Below, in pieces: positions 44,796 to 57,512 of a DNA stretch of 64,000 nucleotides. The stretch lies in contig JASAMV010000990.1 of NCBI GenBank assembly GCA_030248065.1, positions 58,736 to 122,735 on the forward strand, written 5' to 3'. The notes under the pieces are model-generated. The model searched no databases. It was given only the letters and a program-made list of their open reading frames with translations, and was not told the origin of the DNA. Position 1 is the stretch's first letter. Each line of letters starts with the position of its first letter. The stretch comes from Rhynchonema sp. JSB1_4 (taxonomy: Eukaryota; Nematoda; Chromadorea; Monhysterida; Xyalidae). The translations under genes and the position numbers were made by a program.

Positions 44796-46586
44796 GATAA
44801 ACCTTGCAACCATCAATTTGCGATTTTCATAGGCAAAAAATGGGGCTTTTTCGACCTCAAAACCCCAAAAATCAAACCTCCATGCTCCATATAATAGGTA
44901 TTTTAGGCAAATTTACGGCCAAAGTGCAAAAAAGGACCAATTTCTTAGCCGATTTTGCAGCATAATGTATGCAAAAACACCCTTTTTGCGGATCTCACTG
45001 AAAGGTACCGTATTCCCTAAAATAGAGCCCCAAAAATAGAGTCCCCCCAGCCCCAACAATACAGCTCCCTAAAAGGGGTCAGTGAAAAAAATAGAGCCCC
45101 CCAAAATACAGCCCCCCAACTTGGAATTCCCCGCTTGGGGGTCGTAAAGTCAAGTTCTTGTGTAAGACACCATATGTACAACGTTTGTGGTTGAATATAT
45201 GATGACGTAAAGCCTTTTATGGAAGATTTGCACCTAAAAACACTCAATAATGACCAGTAACACCCTGACATAACTCAATTTTATGAGCATTTTTTGGGAA
45301 CATTTTTTGAAATTTTGGGCAGCGGAAAAATACAGCCCCCCAAAAATGGAGCCCCCCGAAATAAAATACAGGCCCCCTCAAAAGGGGTCAGTGAAAAAAT
45401 ACAGCCCCCCTTGCATTTTAGATTTTACGGTGCCCTGCATGCAACCTTCCGGTCCGGCGGCTGAGTTGAAAAAATGTCCATTCTAGGCCTAAAATGCCTG
45501 TTTTGGGCAAAATTTGGGGGAGATAGTGTACCCAGGGAGAGATAATGGGTAGTGGACCACCTGAGGGGGAGATAGCTTCCCCGAGGGGGAGGGGGACCCC
45601 CTCCCCCAGGAGCTACACTGTCGACAAGAAGAACGAAGTGACCGGAAGGCAAACTATCGCCCCATCGAAAGTCTTCAACCTTTTCTTGTTCAGCTGTTGT
45701 AGATAGCCATTAATGTTCTAAAACACTTGAACTTGAACTTTTATTATGTGCTCCCGCGAATGCCCAAATACAGGCAAGGTAATCCCGAAAAAACCAATAA
45801 CAAAATGAATGATTCAACATTGGATGAGGAATGAACGGAAACACTTTTCAGAAAACAAAAGAGAAGCAAACAAATTAGGCACGGTACACATAACGCAAAC
45901 GCAACACAAGCCCATCTGCTTTCGCTGATATGGCTGGTTTCTTCCATTTCTCTGCCGCTAATCGCGATACGATCCCCGTCGCAACGTGACTCTTCCGATG
46001 GCTGACTTGTCTTGGGAATGCAAGGACGTGCAGGTTGTTTTTTTGTTCCAATTTGTAATTCTACCTCCTACCCGTGGTGACTAAAATTACGGTAACTCAT
46101 ATTTTCGGAAGAAACGTTTTTTTCTAAATATATTACCAGTACTTTAGGGATTCTGAAGCCCAAAATGCCCTTTTTTAACATTTTTGCCTTGCTTATGGGC
46201 CTCTGAGCATCGCCTGTGTGTTTTAGGTATGAAAAAGGCTCGTTTTCTGGTGTCTTATACCTTTTTAGACCGACTTTGTAACTTGGGCTCAAGCTGTCAA
46301 GAAAATTTTTACCAAAAAACACACATTTTCTCAAAAAAATAAATCACCGGTAATTTTTTTAAGTAATTTACGAAAATTACCGGGCTCCGGAAAAAACGGT
46401 TTTCTTTCGTTTTTTGCGGAAATAAAACTGTTTTTTCTGGCAAGTCATAGTCACTCACTATAATTCCGTCGCGTCGTGCCTCATGCTCGTGCGTGCGTTT
46501 CTTGGTGTGGGCTCGCTCCCTGTGGCCGGGGGTGGGGGGGGGTCGGCCGGAATAGATAACAAAAGCGAGCAAAACTTGACTTTCAG
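44796..46586. repeat. Repeat-rich spacer upstream of WDR59
   Basis: About 45007-45431 is bounded by ACCGTA/TACGGT-like ends and filled with ATAGAGCCCC/ACAGCCCCCC words, so it is a probable degraded relative of the 24472-25719 element. About 45480-45621 is a reverse fragment of the 15-bp-TIR hAT MITE (ending CCAGGAGCTACACTG). A TTGAAC tail with TTTTATTATG after it is at about 45729. The first exon and promoter of WDR59 should be between about 45,950 and 46,580 but were not recognised. Confidence 0.5.
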
Positions 46587-49500
46587 GCTGCATCGTTGGA
46601 CATTCATGCTGAATTGCAATTGGTCTGCCTGTCGGGGTTTGTTTTCATGCGATTTTGCTTTGATTTGTTTGCTGTTGTGCTTGGTGTTGGCGATGTCCGT
46701 TATTGCAGCAAGCGTCATGTGTGCATCGTCAAAGCGGACTGTCCGAGTAAGGATCAGATCCGCGTCGGTGTCAATCGTACAAGTCGATGGGAACCGACCG
46801 TCACTCGATGGAGCCCGGCCAGTGGCGGACAACACATCACTGTGTCGGTGCGTTGACCCGCTTAAACACCAGTTGAAACTCACTTTGATTCTAGCCCCAA
46901 CAATTGCTACAAACGCCCTGAGGAGAGACGAAGGAGCGAGAAGAGAGGTTTTGGTGCTCTTGGTCCATAGGTAGCTGATCCGATCGACTTTTAGCCAAGG
47001 AGTGGCCTGACTCGTCGAATAGCTTTTTATGGATCTTGTGTCATCTTCAGGATTAAGACCTTGTTACTAACGCATGTTCCGTTGATTTTTCTGGATCCGC
47101 TAGTGAATCTGCCATTGTATGTATTTCTCTGCCCGGATCGTGATAGTTTCGTTGAGGATCGCGGTTTGCTGTCACACAAGACGACACGTTAATTTCATCA
47201 ATTGTCCCTCCGTTCAGGGAAGTCAGTCAATCGAGCTGTTTGAGTTGACCGGCCCAACGTTGGCACACAAACGCACCATCTCAGCGCACCCACGTGCTGT
47301 GTCCGATATTGATTGGTTGGTTAGCTGGTTGTTGCCGCGTTGATTGTTTGTGCGATAACATTCCTTGACAATTCTATCACTGATAATTCCCACCACAATA
47401 GTTGTTGTTCTTTTTCAATCCAGGTGTCCCGGCGTCGATTCCCAGCTGTTCGCCTCGTGTTGTGTCGACGATGCCATCTGTGTTTGGGATGTTCGTGACC
47501 TGAAACGACCTGCCATTCAGTTGGCCGTCGTGGCTGGCGCGCATCAGGTTCGAGTGACATTTGGAAATGTTGCTGCCGTGCGTATCTTGTCTTTGGCTAC
47601 TTGCCTTTGCCCCAAACTCTGTGACTAGGTAACATTTATTTTTCTGCTTTCTAATAGTGAGTTTGTTCGACTCGAAATCTCAGTTGGAAATTGTCGACGA
47701 AAACGCTCCTCCTTTGCGCAAATACCTGATCTTATCTTCCTTGCTGTTTCAGGTGAAATGGGCACGCTTGCTTGATCGGATGATTGCCACAGCGCACGAT
47801 TGTGACATTAGGGTGTGGGATGTACGAAAATGTGGCTCTGGACCGATGCAGTACATTGCCGCTCATTTGTCGAAGGTCGGCTGGTAACTGATAAATAAGC
47901 AGCTGGCTGATGTTTCAGTCGCTTTCAGCAATTTTGACCAATTTCATGAATCCGAACCACATTTCACTTCCATCCTCAATTGAACTGGTGGGCTGTTCTC
48001 TTACAAACTGTGAAACATTATTTGTTTCGAAATATCAGTCGCGATCCTAACCATAAATTTAGTTCTCTGGTCCATTTCTGGTGGCAAATGTAATAAAAAT
48101 GTATCAGGTGAATTCCATTGACTGGTCACCCACTGACGACGTACACTTGGTCTCGGCAGGACAAGATTCGACAATCAAGATCTGGAATTTCACCGAACCG
48201 TCCAAAGCACTCGCACAGACACAGACCAGTACACCTGTGTGGAAGGTGAAATACGCGGCATCAGGTTGGGGATGCTATAGTCGACAATTGTGCAGTTTGC
48301 TTAAATTCAGCATGGTAATGCCGTACGTATAAACATTCACGTTCATGTGAGCGGCTGATTTGTGTCGTGCCAATTTCGTTTACTGGCTGTTTATATCAGT
48401 TTGGTACTTGAAGAATTTCTGGTGCCTCAAATTTTGTTCATTGTAGAGGAGGGCGTTTCAGTGCTTGAGGAACCACTCGGACGGCGAAGTCGTTCACTGT
48501 ACAGAATCGAGAAATATTCACTATATAGAGAGTTATAACACGTGAAAATTCGGGACATGACATAAGCCGTTCACTATATCGAGATCGAGAGATTCGCCAT
48601 ACGGAGGCTGATTACAGAGAGGGAAGACTGTACATGCGTTGCTCGTTTCGGGTCAACAACCTACGACTTTAAAAATTCAGGCTTCTTGTCCACATTGATC
48701 GACTACGCAAAAGCTACATACTGTACATCGATTCATTCCCTTTGTGATTCAGGCACGGGTCTGGCAACAATCGCCCTGCCTCGTGCGACGCCACACACCG
48801 AGCAGCATGTGTCGTTGTGGCGTACGACCGATCTGGCTGCACCTGTACACTTTCTGCACGGTCACACTGATCACATCACCGACTTGTGTTGGCGCACACA
48901 CATTCAGCCGGTGAACGCCGTCGCACAGCTGTTCACGGTTGGTCTGATACTGAATGGTAGCTTATGTATGTTTAGACCCTACACAAGGCTATGCCAATTT
49001 GTATTTGGGTCGTAGTTGAGTTGCCGTTCCAATCTCGAACAGTGACCTGCTTTTATGAACATATAGTGTGTGTCGAAAATGTGCACTTGACGTTTTGCGC
49101 TGGTCACAATTAGTGCCTGCGCGTCCACTCGAAATTTCAAGGAAGAGAATACAAACCCCGTTTGATTGTGTTTGCAGGTTGGCAAAGATCACGTGCTACG
49201 TTCGTGGTCAGTCAATCGCGCGTTGTTTGTGCCCGACTTGGGTGTGGATGCTGCGTTCATGTTGATGCCTGACGATGACGAGGACAAAGTGGACATGGAC
49301 GAGGACGAAAGTGAAAGTAAGGGTTTCATTGCTGGCTCAGCAATCAGAATATTAGACCAAACGTGACTTGGCACGAAAATGCGTACCGACCGACCAAGTA
49401 CATAAGTTCCGTTTAGTCACAACAGGACAGTCGAAAAATGGAGCATCTGGTTGGTTTCTCGACCGGCCGCAAATAAATAAATGATCACATGTTCTAAAAG

Positions 49501-52500
49501 TGGGCTTTCTGTTACCTGCCCTGATGCGTCAAGGCAACACTGATGGGTGCATTTTCAGTGCTCGACTCGAGAAAGGCCGAGAAGCACATGCATTTTGCTC
49601 TGCAGCTCCTCAATGCTCGATTTAGCAGATCACATTATAGTTCAATCACTCGACAACGGCCTGTCAGCGAGCGCCGAGCCAACGGAGCCGAGTTGGACGA
49701 CGGTGGTTGAGTCAGAATTGGACACTTTGCAGCAAGCACTTGACGAATTACACAAACACGCTAATGTAATGGTTGAATCGGTGTGTTGGTGGGCGTGGGC
49801 GGTCATCATTTGTAGTGAAAAGGATTTTTTGTTGTGAAGAAACGGTGTAATTTCGATGATGAAACGCTGTGGCTCATGCGTTTTTCTTCGTAAACGATAC
49901 CTGCCGTCCAGCTGCTACCGCCATACGTGAGTCACAACGACAACACCATTTACAACTCTGTACACTGCTTTGTCAGCATATTCAACTGTGTTTCACAATA
50001 TATGTAGTTGTTTTGCGGCTGGCCACCATGATCGATGTGAGTGTTGTGGAACATCAGCTACTATATCATGTTTGCAGATCGACCGCAACGCACACGTGGT
50101 AATTGTGCGTTTTGTGTGCGAGTCTGTGACGTCACGCATCGGTATATCGTTTGCGCCCGACTACCCCAACTCACACGGCGTGATGTTTCAACAGTTAAAG
50201 TTTGACGGTAACAAATATCAGCAAACAACACTTGATGATTATTATGCGACTACGCCTGGTGGAGCTGGAGGAGCGACGCAATACACCCAGTCACAACCGA
50301 CAAGGCAACTGACTTTATCTAGAGCGGGGAAGTCATTGTTGCAAAAGGTTAGAATGGTCCGGGTGGTAGACATAGGTAGCCGGAGGGGTCCAGCTCGGTA
50401 GACGTAGATAGCTGGCCGGATATGCCGCTTTGGGGTATTGGTCCAGAGGTCAATCACGGGTATAAAAATTGGTGAAAGTTATGCTAAAATAGACCTTAAA
50501 GGGTAATTTTCTGCATGTTAGTAAAATTGTGAGGAAAATTGACCATTTTGGACCATAAAATGGGCATTTTGGCACTAAAATCAACACCTTTTGCTTGGTG
50601 TACGGACCGGACATGTAGACATAGACAGCTGGGTTTGAGGGCAGTGCTGTGGCTGGGGGACCCCCCAAAGGTACAGTATCTCCTCTCGCCGGTACGATAT
50701 GTGGCTCCCCTGCGCTGAGGTACAGTATCTCCCCCCTCTGCTACGTATCTCCCCCAAATTTTCCAAAATTTTACCCCAAAAGTACCGTTTTTGGTCCAAA
50801 ATGGCCAAAAAATGGGCAAAATCGACCAAAAGTGCAAACATTTGCGCGCTCCGCGCGATTTATGCACATTTTAACCTATAAAAATATTGAATTCTCGTTA
50901 AAGTAGTACGGTACAGTATCTCCCCCTAAAATTTCTCCCCCCCCCCACCGTTGGGCAAGGTGCAATAATCGCAAACTAACGCGATTCAAGCATTTGGAAG
51001 TGCAAACTTTCTGGCCCACTGAAACTACTACTACCCACCCACCCCCCTCCAAATCGGATTCCCCACCCCCTACTACCGTCACTGTCTGTTTGCAGCAACT
51101 GCGCGAGCTGGAGCGCAAATCACGTCGTGCTTCATTTCCACCAACAAGTGAGAATAGTGAAACATCACCTGCTAACAATAATGAGATCCAGGAGACTGAC
51201 GCGCCACAGCCGAAACCAAGTTTGGTCGACATAATCAAACAATTGGCCGTGTTGTTCACGGACGTGGTCAAAGAGGTGGGATTTGGAATGTAGATCGAAA
51301 TCCCGTTTTTTTGTTTCTAATTTTTCGAGTCAAGGGCCGTCACATAAATTGAAAAGAAGCGCAGTTTATCAGTTTCGTCCGTGGCGGCATTCAACGCAAT
51401 GTGTATCCTGCGTGCGAATACTACGTATATGTTGTCATATTGGGAACGAAATGAGAATACAATCGTCCACTGCATTGAAGACAGACAGCACACCCTAAAT
51501 AATCTCGGTGAACCAAAAGGGTCGCAATTCCTTGAGATGATAGATACTACTCTTGTGCAAATCCGGTCAGGACCAACGCAGTGCACATCGTGATTCGACC
51601 ACCTCCACGACTAGTGCCCTGTCCACGTCATCATCATTTCATCGTTTGAGTGTGTCATCGATCCAAACCATGGTCGGCGCCGGCAATGCACCACAGTTAC
51701 AGAGACAGGGATCATCAAGGGTGGGTGCAGATGTGGAGCCAGTTTGTGCCTGATGTTCATCCAATGTACACGCTCCGCAATGGTGCGTAAAATGTCGGGG
51801 GCAACCGTGGTGCCTTCCAAATTGCAGGGCAGTGTAATGATGCCGAGCAGTCCAGTGATCAATCCGTACAGTCTGGCTTACGATAATCGGGTGCCGTTCC
51901 CGGCCACAACCGGAGCCAGATTTTCGCCAAATGGTCAGTTTGGGGGTTTTCGACTGAATGTCAGTGTGGAACATATCAGCGCACAATTTGATATGAAAAA
52001 TTCGCTACACGGCACTCAGATTATGTTTTTCCATGACTGCAGGCTGGCTGGTGACGTTCGGTCGTGTCGAGATCATCGACAAGCGTGCAGCAGCATCACA
52101 CTCATTCATGTCCAATACATCATCCGATAGTGTTGCACCCACACCGCGATCGTTGGCCGATTTGAGGGACGCACATTCGAGGTAATGTTTCATTTGCTCA
52201 CTATTTTGTTTGGTCTCAGGCATGACACGTTTCTGTGTTGTTGCAGGCTTTGTTCCCCATTCTATTCGCAACAATCGCGGTTGGTCAGCACGTCGTATGA
52301 TGTGAAGTCGTATTATTGGAAGGTTAATTTTGGTATTTGTTTTTTGTTATTTTTATTTTCAATAATATTTTTGGTACCAAGATATGAAATCGTTGTTATC
52401 TTGCGGAGTTAGCCCCATTCAGCAACAACCACAACAACTCCAATCCGTATACCACATTCGTCGTCCACGCGACACGTACCATCACGCGTCACAATACGAC

Positions 52501-55500
52501 CAGATGTTTCAAGCGGTTGTGTATGTGTACGATTTGAATCAATTAACGCCGTGTGATAGGCGATTGGCTCTGGAATACAGGTGACATAAAGATGCAGAAA
52601 CACACGGTGACACTCACGGCACTAATACTCGGAAACTTGCCGCTATCCCAGGTTACCCAAATTCGATACTGATATCGAGCGTATTGACGTTTGTGAGCAC
52701 AATGCGCACACGGCGGCAAAGTTTGCCAGAGCTGACTTGGTCAAGGTACTCAATACTTGATTGATCGCAATGTCTAATTTTTGCGAGCAACCTGATGTTT
52801 CACAGCCACTATTTATTTCCTCACAGACGTGGTGTGCGTTGGAGCAGACATTGCGAGCGAATGTAGCCGATGCCGATCGAGTGAATGATTGGTACGAACC
52901 ATGGCCGTTGAATCCATTTGGCAGAATGATGGTCACTCAAATGTTCGTCCTGTTTTTAGTCTGTTTATGTGCTTTTTGCACGGAAATTTCGACTCCGCTC
53001 CAACCAGAATGAAGATTGGTGACTGGGCGGATCAAGACTGTCAGTGCAAACCTGGGTAGATTGGATGAGGCAGTACCAAAAACTTATTGCCTTGCATTTC
53101 ATAAATAGAAAGTAGCGTGGAATCTGAAATATGTGCGTGTATCAAGCCATTGGCTTTGCGCATGCACAGACTATGCACACAAAGCCAATGCGCATGGATG
53201 TTGGCCGAAAACCGCGCCTTTTACAAGCGAATAATGCATTATCAGCACGTGCTCCCCGTCGTACTACAATTAGTTCGTAGATTGCGTGAGTACGCGCGTC
53301 GTGGTGATGTGCAAACGGCAGCGATGATCGCGTGTGTGATTGGCAGCAAACAGCACTATTCGCCAACGCAAATGCAGCTGTTGGTCAGACAGGCTGCCAG
53401 CACCTTGCAGCACAACAACGTCGACATGCACGGCCAACGAAGCAGTGAAAGCAGAATGGTGCGTCTGGTGGAGAGGGCATTTTGGGATTTAGATATTCTC
53501 ACCTTCACAACATTTCATCTGCTCAGTATTTAAGTCCGTTTCCTCTCTCCAACGAGTAGGTCGCTTTATATCGATAGTCTTGTCGTGTTCGTTTGACCAC
53601 GCGTGTTGTGACACGAGCGCGTGAGTGACCACTGCTCTTTTTGATTCAACTGGAACCAAGTGTCTTCTCTTCCTTGTAGTTTTGACTGATCTTTCCGGCA
53701 ATTTGCCTGTACATTGTCTTCATCGATTAATCGCTTCACAGTAAACACTTTACGCGTGTCATTTCGCTGTATTTCGAAACCAGTGATGCATAACATGTTT
53801 GCAGTCGAGTATAGCCGAGTCATACGCTAATTTGTTCACTGCGCCGGCGAGTCGTAAAGACAGCACGACTAGCTGTAAAGGCTCGGCCACTGCGACGACC
53901 GGCAAGAAGCGACAGACGGCCAAAACATTGTTCCCCTGGCTCACTGTAAGATGTGTGTAGTGTGTGTGTGTGACTGACGTGCATGCAAACGTTTAACATA
54001 GAAATATGTGCCCCTTCATGAAACATCAGCTGTGCATGTCTATGTATGTACGTTCTGGCGCGCGTATTGTGCATTAATGCTGTAGACATCAGCATGATTT
54101 GGTCTTATTATTTTTCGATATCGCAGCAAAGCGTTGAATTGTTGTATTTGACTAAGTTGTTGATGACGTTTGTGAGGCAGGTGTACTGCTTTTGTGTAAA
54201 AACTTGGGTAATCGCTGTTTTGTCTGCCCTCGTAGCTGTGACTGGGGACTTAAAACGTGTCCATGGTTTTTTGACCATTTTTGGGTGCAACATGCGCCAA
54301 AAAAATTTTATTTGCACCTAAGAATTTGAGGTTTAGGCGCAATCTTTACGTTGCGCATTGTTCAATTTGCACCAGAAAATAGCGATATCATCATCATCAG
54401 TTTTGAAATTTATTCAGGTGCCCGTTGCACCTTGTAAATTTTTTTAAAAACCATGGTAGCCGCCTATGTTAGTAACTCGCATGTGTGACAGCTGGACGAA
54501 TTGAATCACCAGATGCCAATGTTGCCAGTTACAGAGCACATCGAGCACCTACAACACCATACATACACAGTCGCCTAGTGGATCGATTTTGACGGGCTCA
54601 ACAACTGATCCCAGTATTCATGTTGGCACACCTTGGACTGCTGGTGGGTGTTTGGAGTTCACGCACGGCGACCGACTGCCTTGCATGCAAATCACTGTTT
54701 GTTGCCAACGCAGGCTCTGCAATTCAACAACCACATCCCACCAATTTGAATGTGCCCGACAACATCGCGATGAGCTCGTCATTGGGCAAAGACAATGTGC
54801 GACAACGAAGCAACAGTTTGCGGGCTGACCAGGTGTGGCACATGGTTTTCACGTTTTGGGGATCTTGATTTGGCCGTGCAATTTTGTACGAATAAAGAGT
54901 GAAAAAGCAAATATTATTACGAATGAACGGGAGAATTCGATAAATCACGTTTTTGTCAGAAATACCGGCCGTGGGCCCCGCCGAATCCCGTGAAACGGGT
55001 GCAAGCGGTTAGGCGGTGGTGATTGTCATCTGTGGTTTGATTGCTGTTTTCTTTCGATATGTAACTCATTAATGGCTGTAGTTTGTATGTCCCATATTCA
55101 CGATCCACCTATCTCTCTTATCCTATCATTTTCCCCGTCTTTTCACGCTAATTAATTCATGAAAATAATTTTATGACATCAAGGTTGTCGTAAATCCTTG
55201 GTTCCCATTTGCTCAGAGAACTTATGGATTGACTAATCTTGCGTGCCACACCCGCCTTGTGTAAATTTAGAACGTGTTACAATGTGCCTGGCCAGTATTT
55301 TCTGTAGTGTTTCAAACTAAATTGACATGTCAAGTGCTAGGTTTACACTTAGCTTTACGTCCATTGTAATGTTTCAGCCAATAATTCGATGGTCCACCAC
55401 TTGCAGGAGTCGATGTACTACCCGACGTCACCCACCTACCAACCGGATCTGTTGACACGATTCCGTAATTCGGCCATCTCCCAGTTTAGTGGTCAATCGA

Positions 55501-56457
55501 GTAGTGCGACCACGTCGCCGATGGTCAGGCATGCAAATGGACCTGCGTTTGATGATGCTGCAGTTGTGGATGGACAAAGCATTAGGTGTGGTTGAATGGT
55601 CGAGTGACCTTTATTTGCGTGTTTGCCATTGTCAATCTACAAGGCTGGTGCCGATTTGCCGTTTGGAGATTGCTGTGTTTCCGAAAATGCGGATCGTTTG
55701 GGTCTGTGGCAACGTTTTCTTGTAGCTGGCGTATGAGTTATACATAGCAGCCTCGATGTCAGACAACGGAATTCATTCGTTTGTCTGTGAGAGCAGCCTG
55801 AGCACATTACACAGTGATCAATCAACCGCTTTTCAGTCTACTTGATGTTGACGCAGTTGAGCTCAACCGGTTACAATGTGCATATTCTGACTTGTTGGAC
55901 GCATGGTGTCTTCCTGGTAAAGCGGCTCAGATTCGTAAGTACTGTCGCACGCCGTGTCTGCATTTCCTCGCACGTCAGCCAGGTATGGTAGCTGCCTTGA
56001 AGCTCCGTGATTTTGTAAAATTTTCTCTATTTAGATGACACGTAGTTTTATTTGCCATGGATAGTTTTCGACAAACAACATTTTGCGACATTGCAGTTTC
56101 CACTTTATTGCAGTATTCGTTGGCGTGTGCGTGCACTGTCATCAACAGACGCGCTCCATCCATTGTGACCATTGTCGGGCCACATCAATGCAGTGTGTCG
56201 TGTGCAGACAAAATGTCAAAGGTATGTACGTTGTGCAATTCGGAAATCGTTGTGACGGTAGCTTGTACTGTATGTAGGTGCTCGTTTGATCATTTACGCA
56301 CGATGTGTCACACTGCTCAGGTCTGTCAATTGGCTGCAGTTACTGTGGTCACGGCGGACATGCAGCACATGTGAAGGCATGGTTCGATAAGTATGAACAA
56401 TGTGCTGCATCGAATTGTGGCTGCAGATGTGCGTTGGGCAATGCGAAACGAAACTGA
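46587..56457 (+). CDS. WDR59: WDR59, GATOR2 complex subunit (first exon not found)
   Basis: WDR59 is part of GATOR2 at the lysosome, which relieves GATOR1 inhibition of TORC1. Exons with matching phases: 46587-46636, 46709-46847, 47218-47315, 47424-47547, 47753-47875, 48108-48264, 48753-48937, 49178-49316, later 50078-50347, 51096-51275, about 55821-55978, 56114-56221, 56321-56457. Early exons form the WD40 propeller: GKRHVCIVKADC, RTSRWEPTVTRWSP, HPRAVSDIDW, DDAICVWDVRDLKRPA, AHDCDIRVWDVRK, NSIDWSPTDDVHLVSAGQDS and DHVLRSWSVNRAL. An RWD-type domain follows (YPNSHGVMFQQLKF), then YDVKSYYWK, a helical region (WYEPWPLNPFGRMM, GDVQTAAMIACVIG) and a C-terminal zinc/RING-like module (CVHCHQQ, CVVCRQNVKG, CSYCGHGGHAAHVKAWF, CGCRC). 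Exons at 49.3-50.0 and 51.3-55.8 kb are only approximately placed, and exon 1 is missing. Confidence 0.88.
50400..50960. repeat. GC-rich repeat inside a WDR59 intron
   Basis: The intron between the exons ending at 50347 and starting at 51096 carries GTACAGTATCTCCCCC words, an A/T-rich core with GGGCATTTTGG units and a GCGCGCTCCGCGCG palindrome. The family resembles the 25.1-25.5 and 43.5-43.8 kb elements. A GGCAGTGCTGTGGCTGGGGG sequence at about 50640 resembles the hAT-like family B end. No target duplication could be fixed. Confidence 0.55.
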
Positions 56458-57512
56458 TTATGTTTGGCCTGGCCTAAGCCTAATTGAGTAGCTTTAGCTA
56501 ATTTAGCTAATTACCAACCCAAATATGTGGCTGGATTAGAATTTTGGTGCTCTAGCTCGGTGCTTTGTATTTTCCGAAACCCGTTTTTTATTTGTGGTAG
56601 CAAGATTTTTGCGACTTGTATGATATATCTGGCCGCAGAGGGTCTGTTATGCCTAGACGCCTGGCAGCGACCAATATTCTATATTTGCGTCTCCGTCATC
56701 ACGCAGTCTGATCTGTGATCTCAATTCGGTTCGTGTATCGTCTTTCCTTCAGTGCCACCTACGCAGATTTTCCCATGGATTCCCCAGATGCACAGTATGT
56801 CATCACCTATTGAAGAATACATATATATTGCACTCTTGCAGTTACATAACCTGCAATTAGTTACTAAAGGATAGACCAGCGAGAGAATAAAAGTGACAAC
56901 TGAGACCTGACGACTCGTGTTGTGGGGTTTCCTTGTTCTGCATTTACCGGTCAATAAGCCGACACAAGTTGATGTCATTATGATGTATGAAGTGTCATGT
57001 GCAAGTCAGCTTACTTGTGAAACCATATTTTGCACTCCGATGATTGCTGGTTAGTTGGGCTTTGGCTATTAATGACTTTTCTCACTTACAGTATCATGCA
57101 TCGGAAGTTTGTTTCATTTCTAATTTGTCGGCGCCGTCTGTTGACACCATCGGAAATGACAGGAAGGAAATACGTAACTGTGTCCGTCTGGTAAGGTCAT
57201 CACAAGTCAATGACTCATCAGAAAAGCTTTATTTCTTGTTTACGATGAATTAGTGGCCATCAGCAAGAAAGGGAAATTCATGAAACATCAGGGAGTTTGA
57301 AAATAAAATGCGGCAACAACATGGTATAGAGCATCATGTGCAGAATTCTTTGGTAAATACTCGTAGAGTATACCTACAACAGACATAGAAAGAAATCTGA
57401 TAGACACAATTCGTTCTTGTGCCCCATATATATGCGACTGCCCTTGAATGAACACACCACCAATACCCTGAAAATGCTTGGCATGTTTACAAAAGAATGA
57501 ATCTTAACAGAA
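56458..57512. other. Intergenic between convergent WDR59 and the receptor
   Basis: Contains GCCTAAGCCTAA near 56470 and a reversed TGATGTTTCA copy at 57281-57290. No gene recognised. Confidence 0.45.
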